Under the pieces are notes generated by a model, which saw nothing but the letters and a program-made list of their open reading frames with translations, was not told where the DNA came from and made no database searches. Shown here piece after piece: positions 63,936 to 64,000 of a DNA stretch of 64,000 nt. The position numbers and the translations under genes were made by a program. Every line of letters starts with the position of its first letter. The stretch's first letter is position 1. The DNA lies in assembly GCA_013339895.1 (NCBI GenBank), contig JABACO010000003.1, positions 15,540,634-15,604,633 on the forward strand, given 5' to 3'. This stretch comes from Ephydatia muelleri. Lineage: Eukaryota > Porifera > Demospongiae > Spongillida > Spongillidae.

Positions 63936-64000
63936 TAAATGAGCATGCAGCTAACATGACGTACACATTTCATTTCACACACCCGAGGTAGTGCGAAATG
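63936..64000. other. Flank at window end
   Basis: ACGTACACATTTCATTTCAC resembles 21,765-21,785, so the segmental duplication continues past the window edge. Confidence 0.5.

Overview
This looks like an intron-bearing metazoan nuclear contig, most likely from a demosponge. The support is short introns with GT-AG borders, small CD225 (dispanin-type) membrane protein genes, dense CA/TG microsatellites, one 100-N assembly gap, and a protein with tandem KKKASVRDSY-type repeats that I associate with sponge genomes. The sponge placement is inference. No prokaryotic features, rRNA, tRNA or CRISPR are visible.

Host-like genes are few. A divergent CD225 gene lies at 2.7-5.4 kb (+). A six-exon coiled-coil gene, perhaps C14orf93-like, lies at 5.95-7.08 kb (-). 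A family of three related proline/glutamine-rich CD225 genes lies on the minus strand: a fragment at 9.66-9.90 kb, a nearly complete copy at 17.4-19.5 kb, and a copy at 56.9-57.3 kb whose only recognisable last exon is at 42.1-42.3 kb. All three share a 17-nt microexon. The same segmental duplications carry a recurrent ~200-bp non-coding module seen five times.

The rest is a catalogue of mobile elements, many with readable ends: a CACTA/Tnp2-type gene cut by the gap (7.2-8.3 kb); a decayed Ty3/gypsy element (11.76-15.7 kb, -); a KKKASVRDSY/Helitron-associated-type pseudogene (23.0-24.3 kb); three tails of one reverse-transcriptase family (28.6-33 kb); an integrase fragment (34.2-35.1 kb); a 3.7-kb Ginger1-like DNA transposon with long TIRs, integrase and an OTU-protease-like domain (38,095-41,770); a chromodomain fragment (44.1-44.5 kb); a hAT-type N-terminal gene (44.7-45.3 kb); a mariner-type transposase pseudogene inside ~1.4-kb inverted repeats (45.5-50.7 kb); a CACTA-like element swollen by a 2.8-kb minisatellite (51,760-56,566); an apparently intact chromodomain-BED-hAT transposon with a perfect 8-bp target duplication (58,641-61,875); and a pogo-like long-inverted-repeat element (62,205-63,935).

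The best candidates for something new are the chromodomain-hAT fusion, which has a paralogous empty site inside this same window; the Ginger1-like integrase/OTU element; and the microexon-bearing CD225 cluster. Segmental duplications within the window let several insertions be dated relative to one another.
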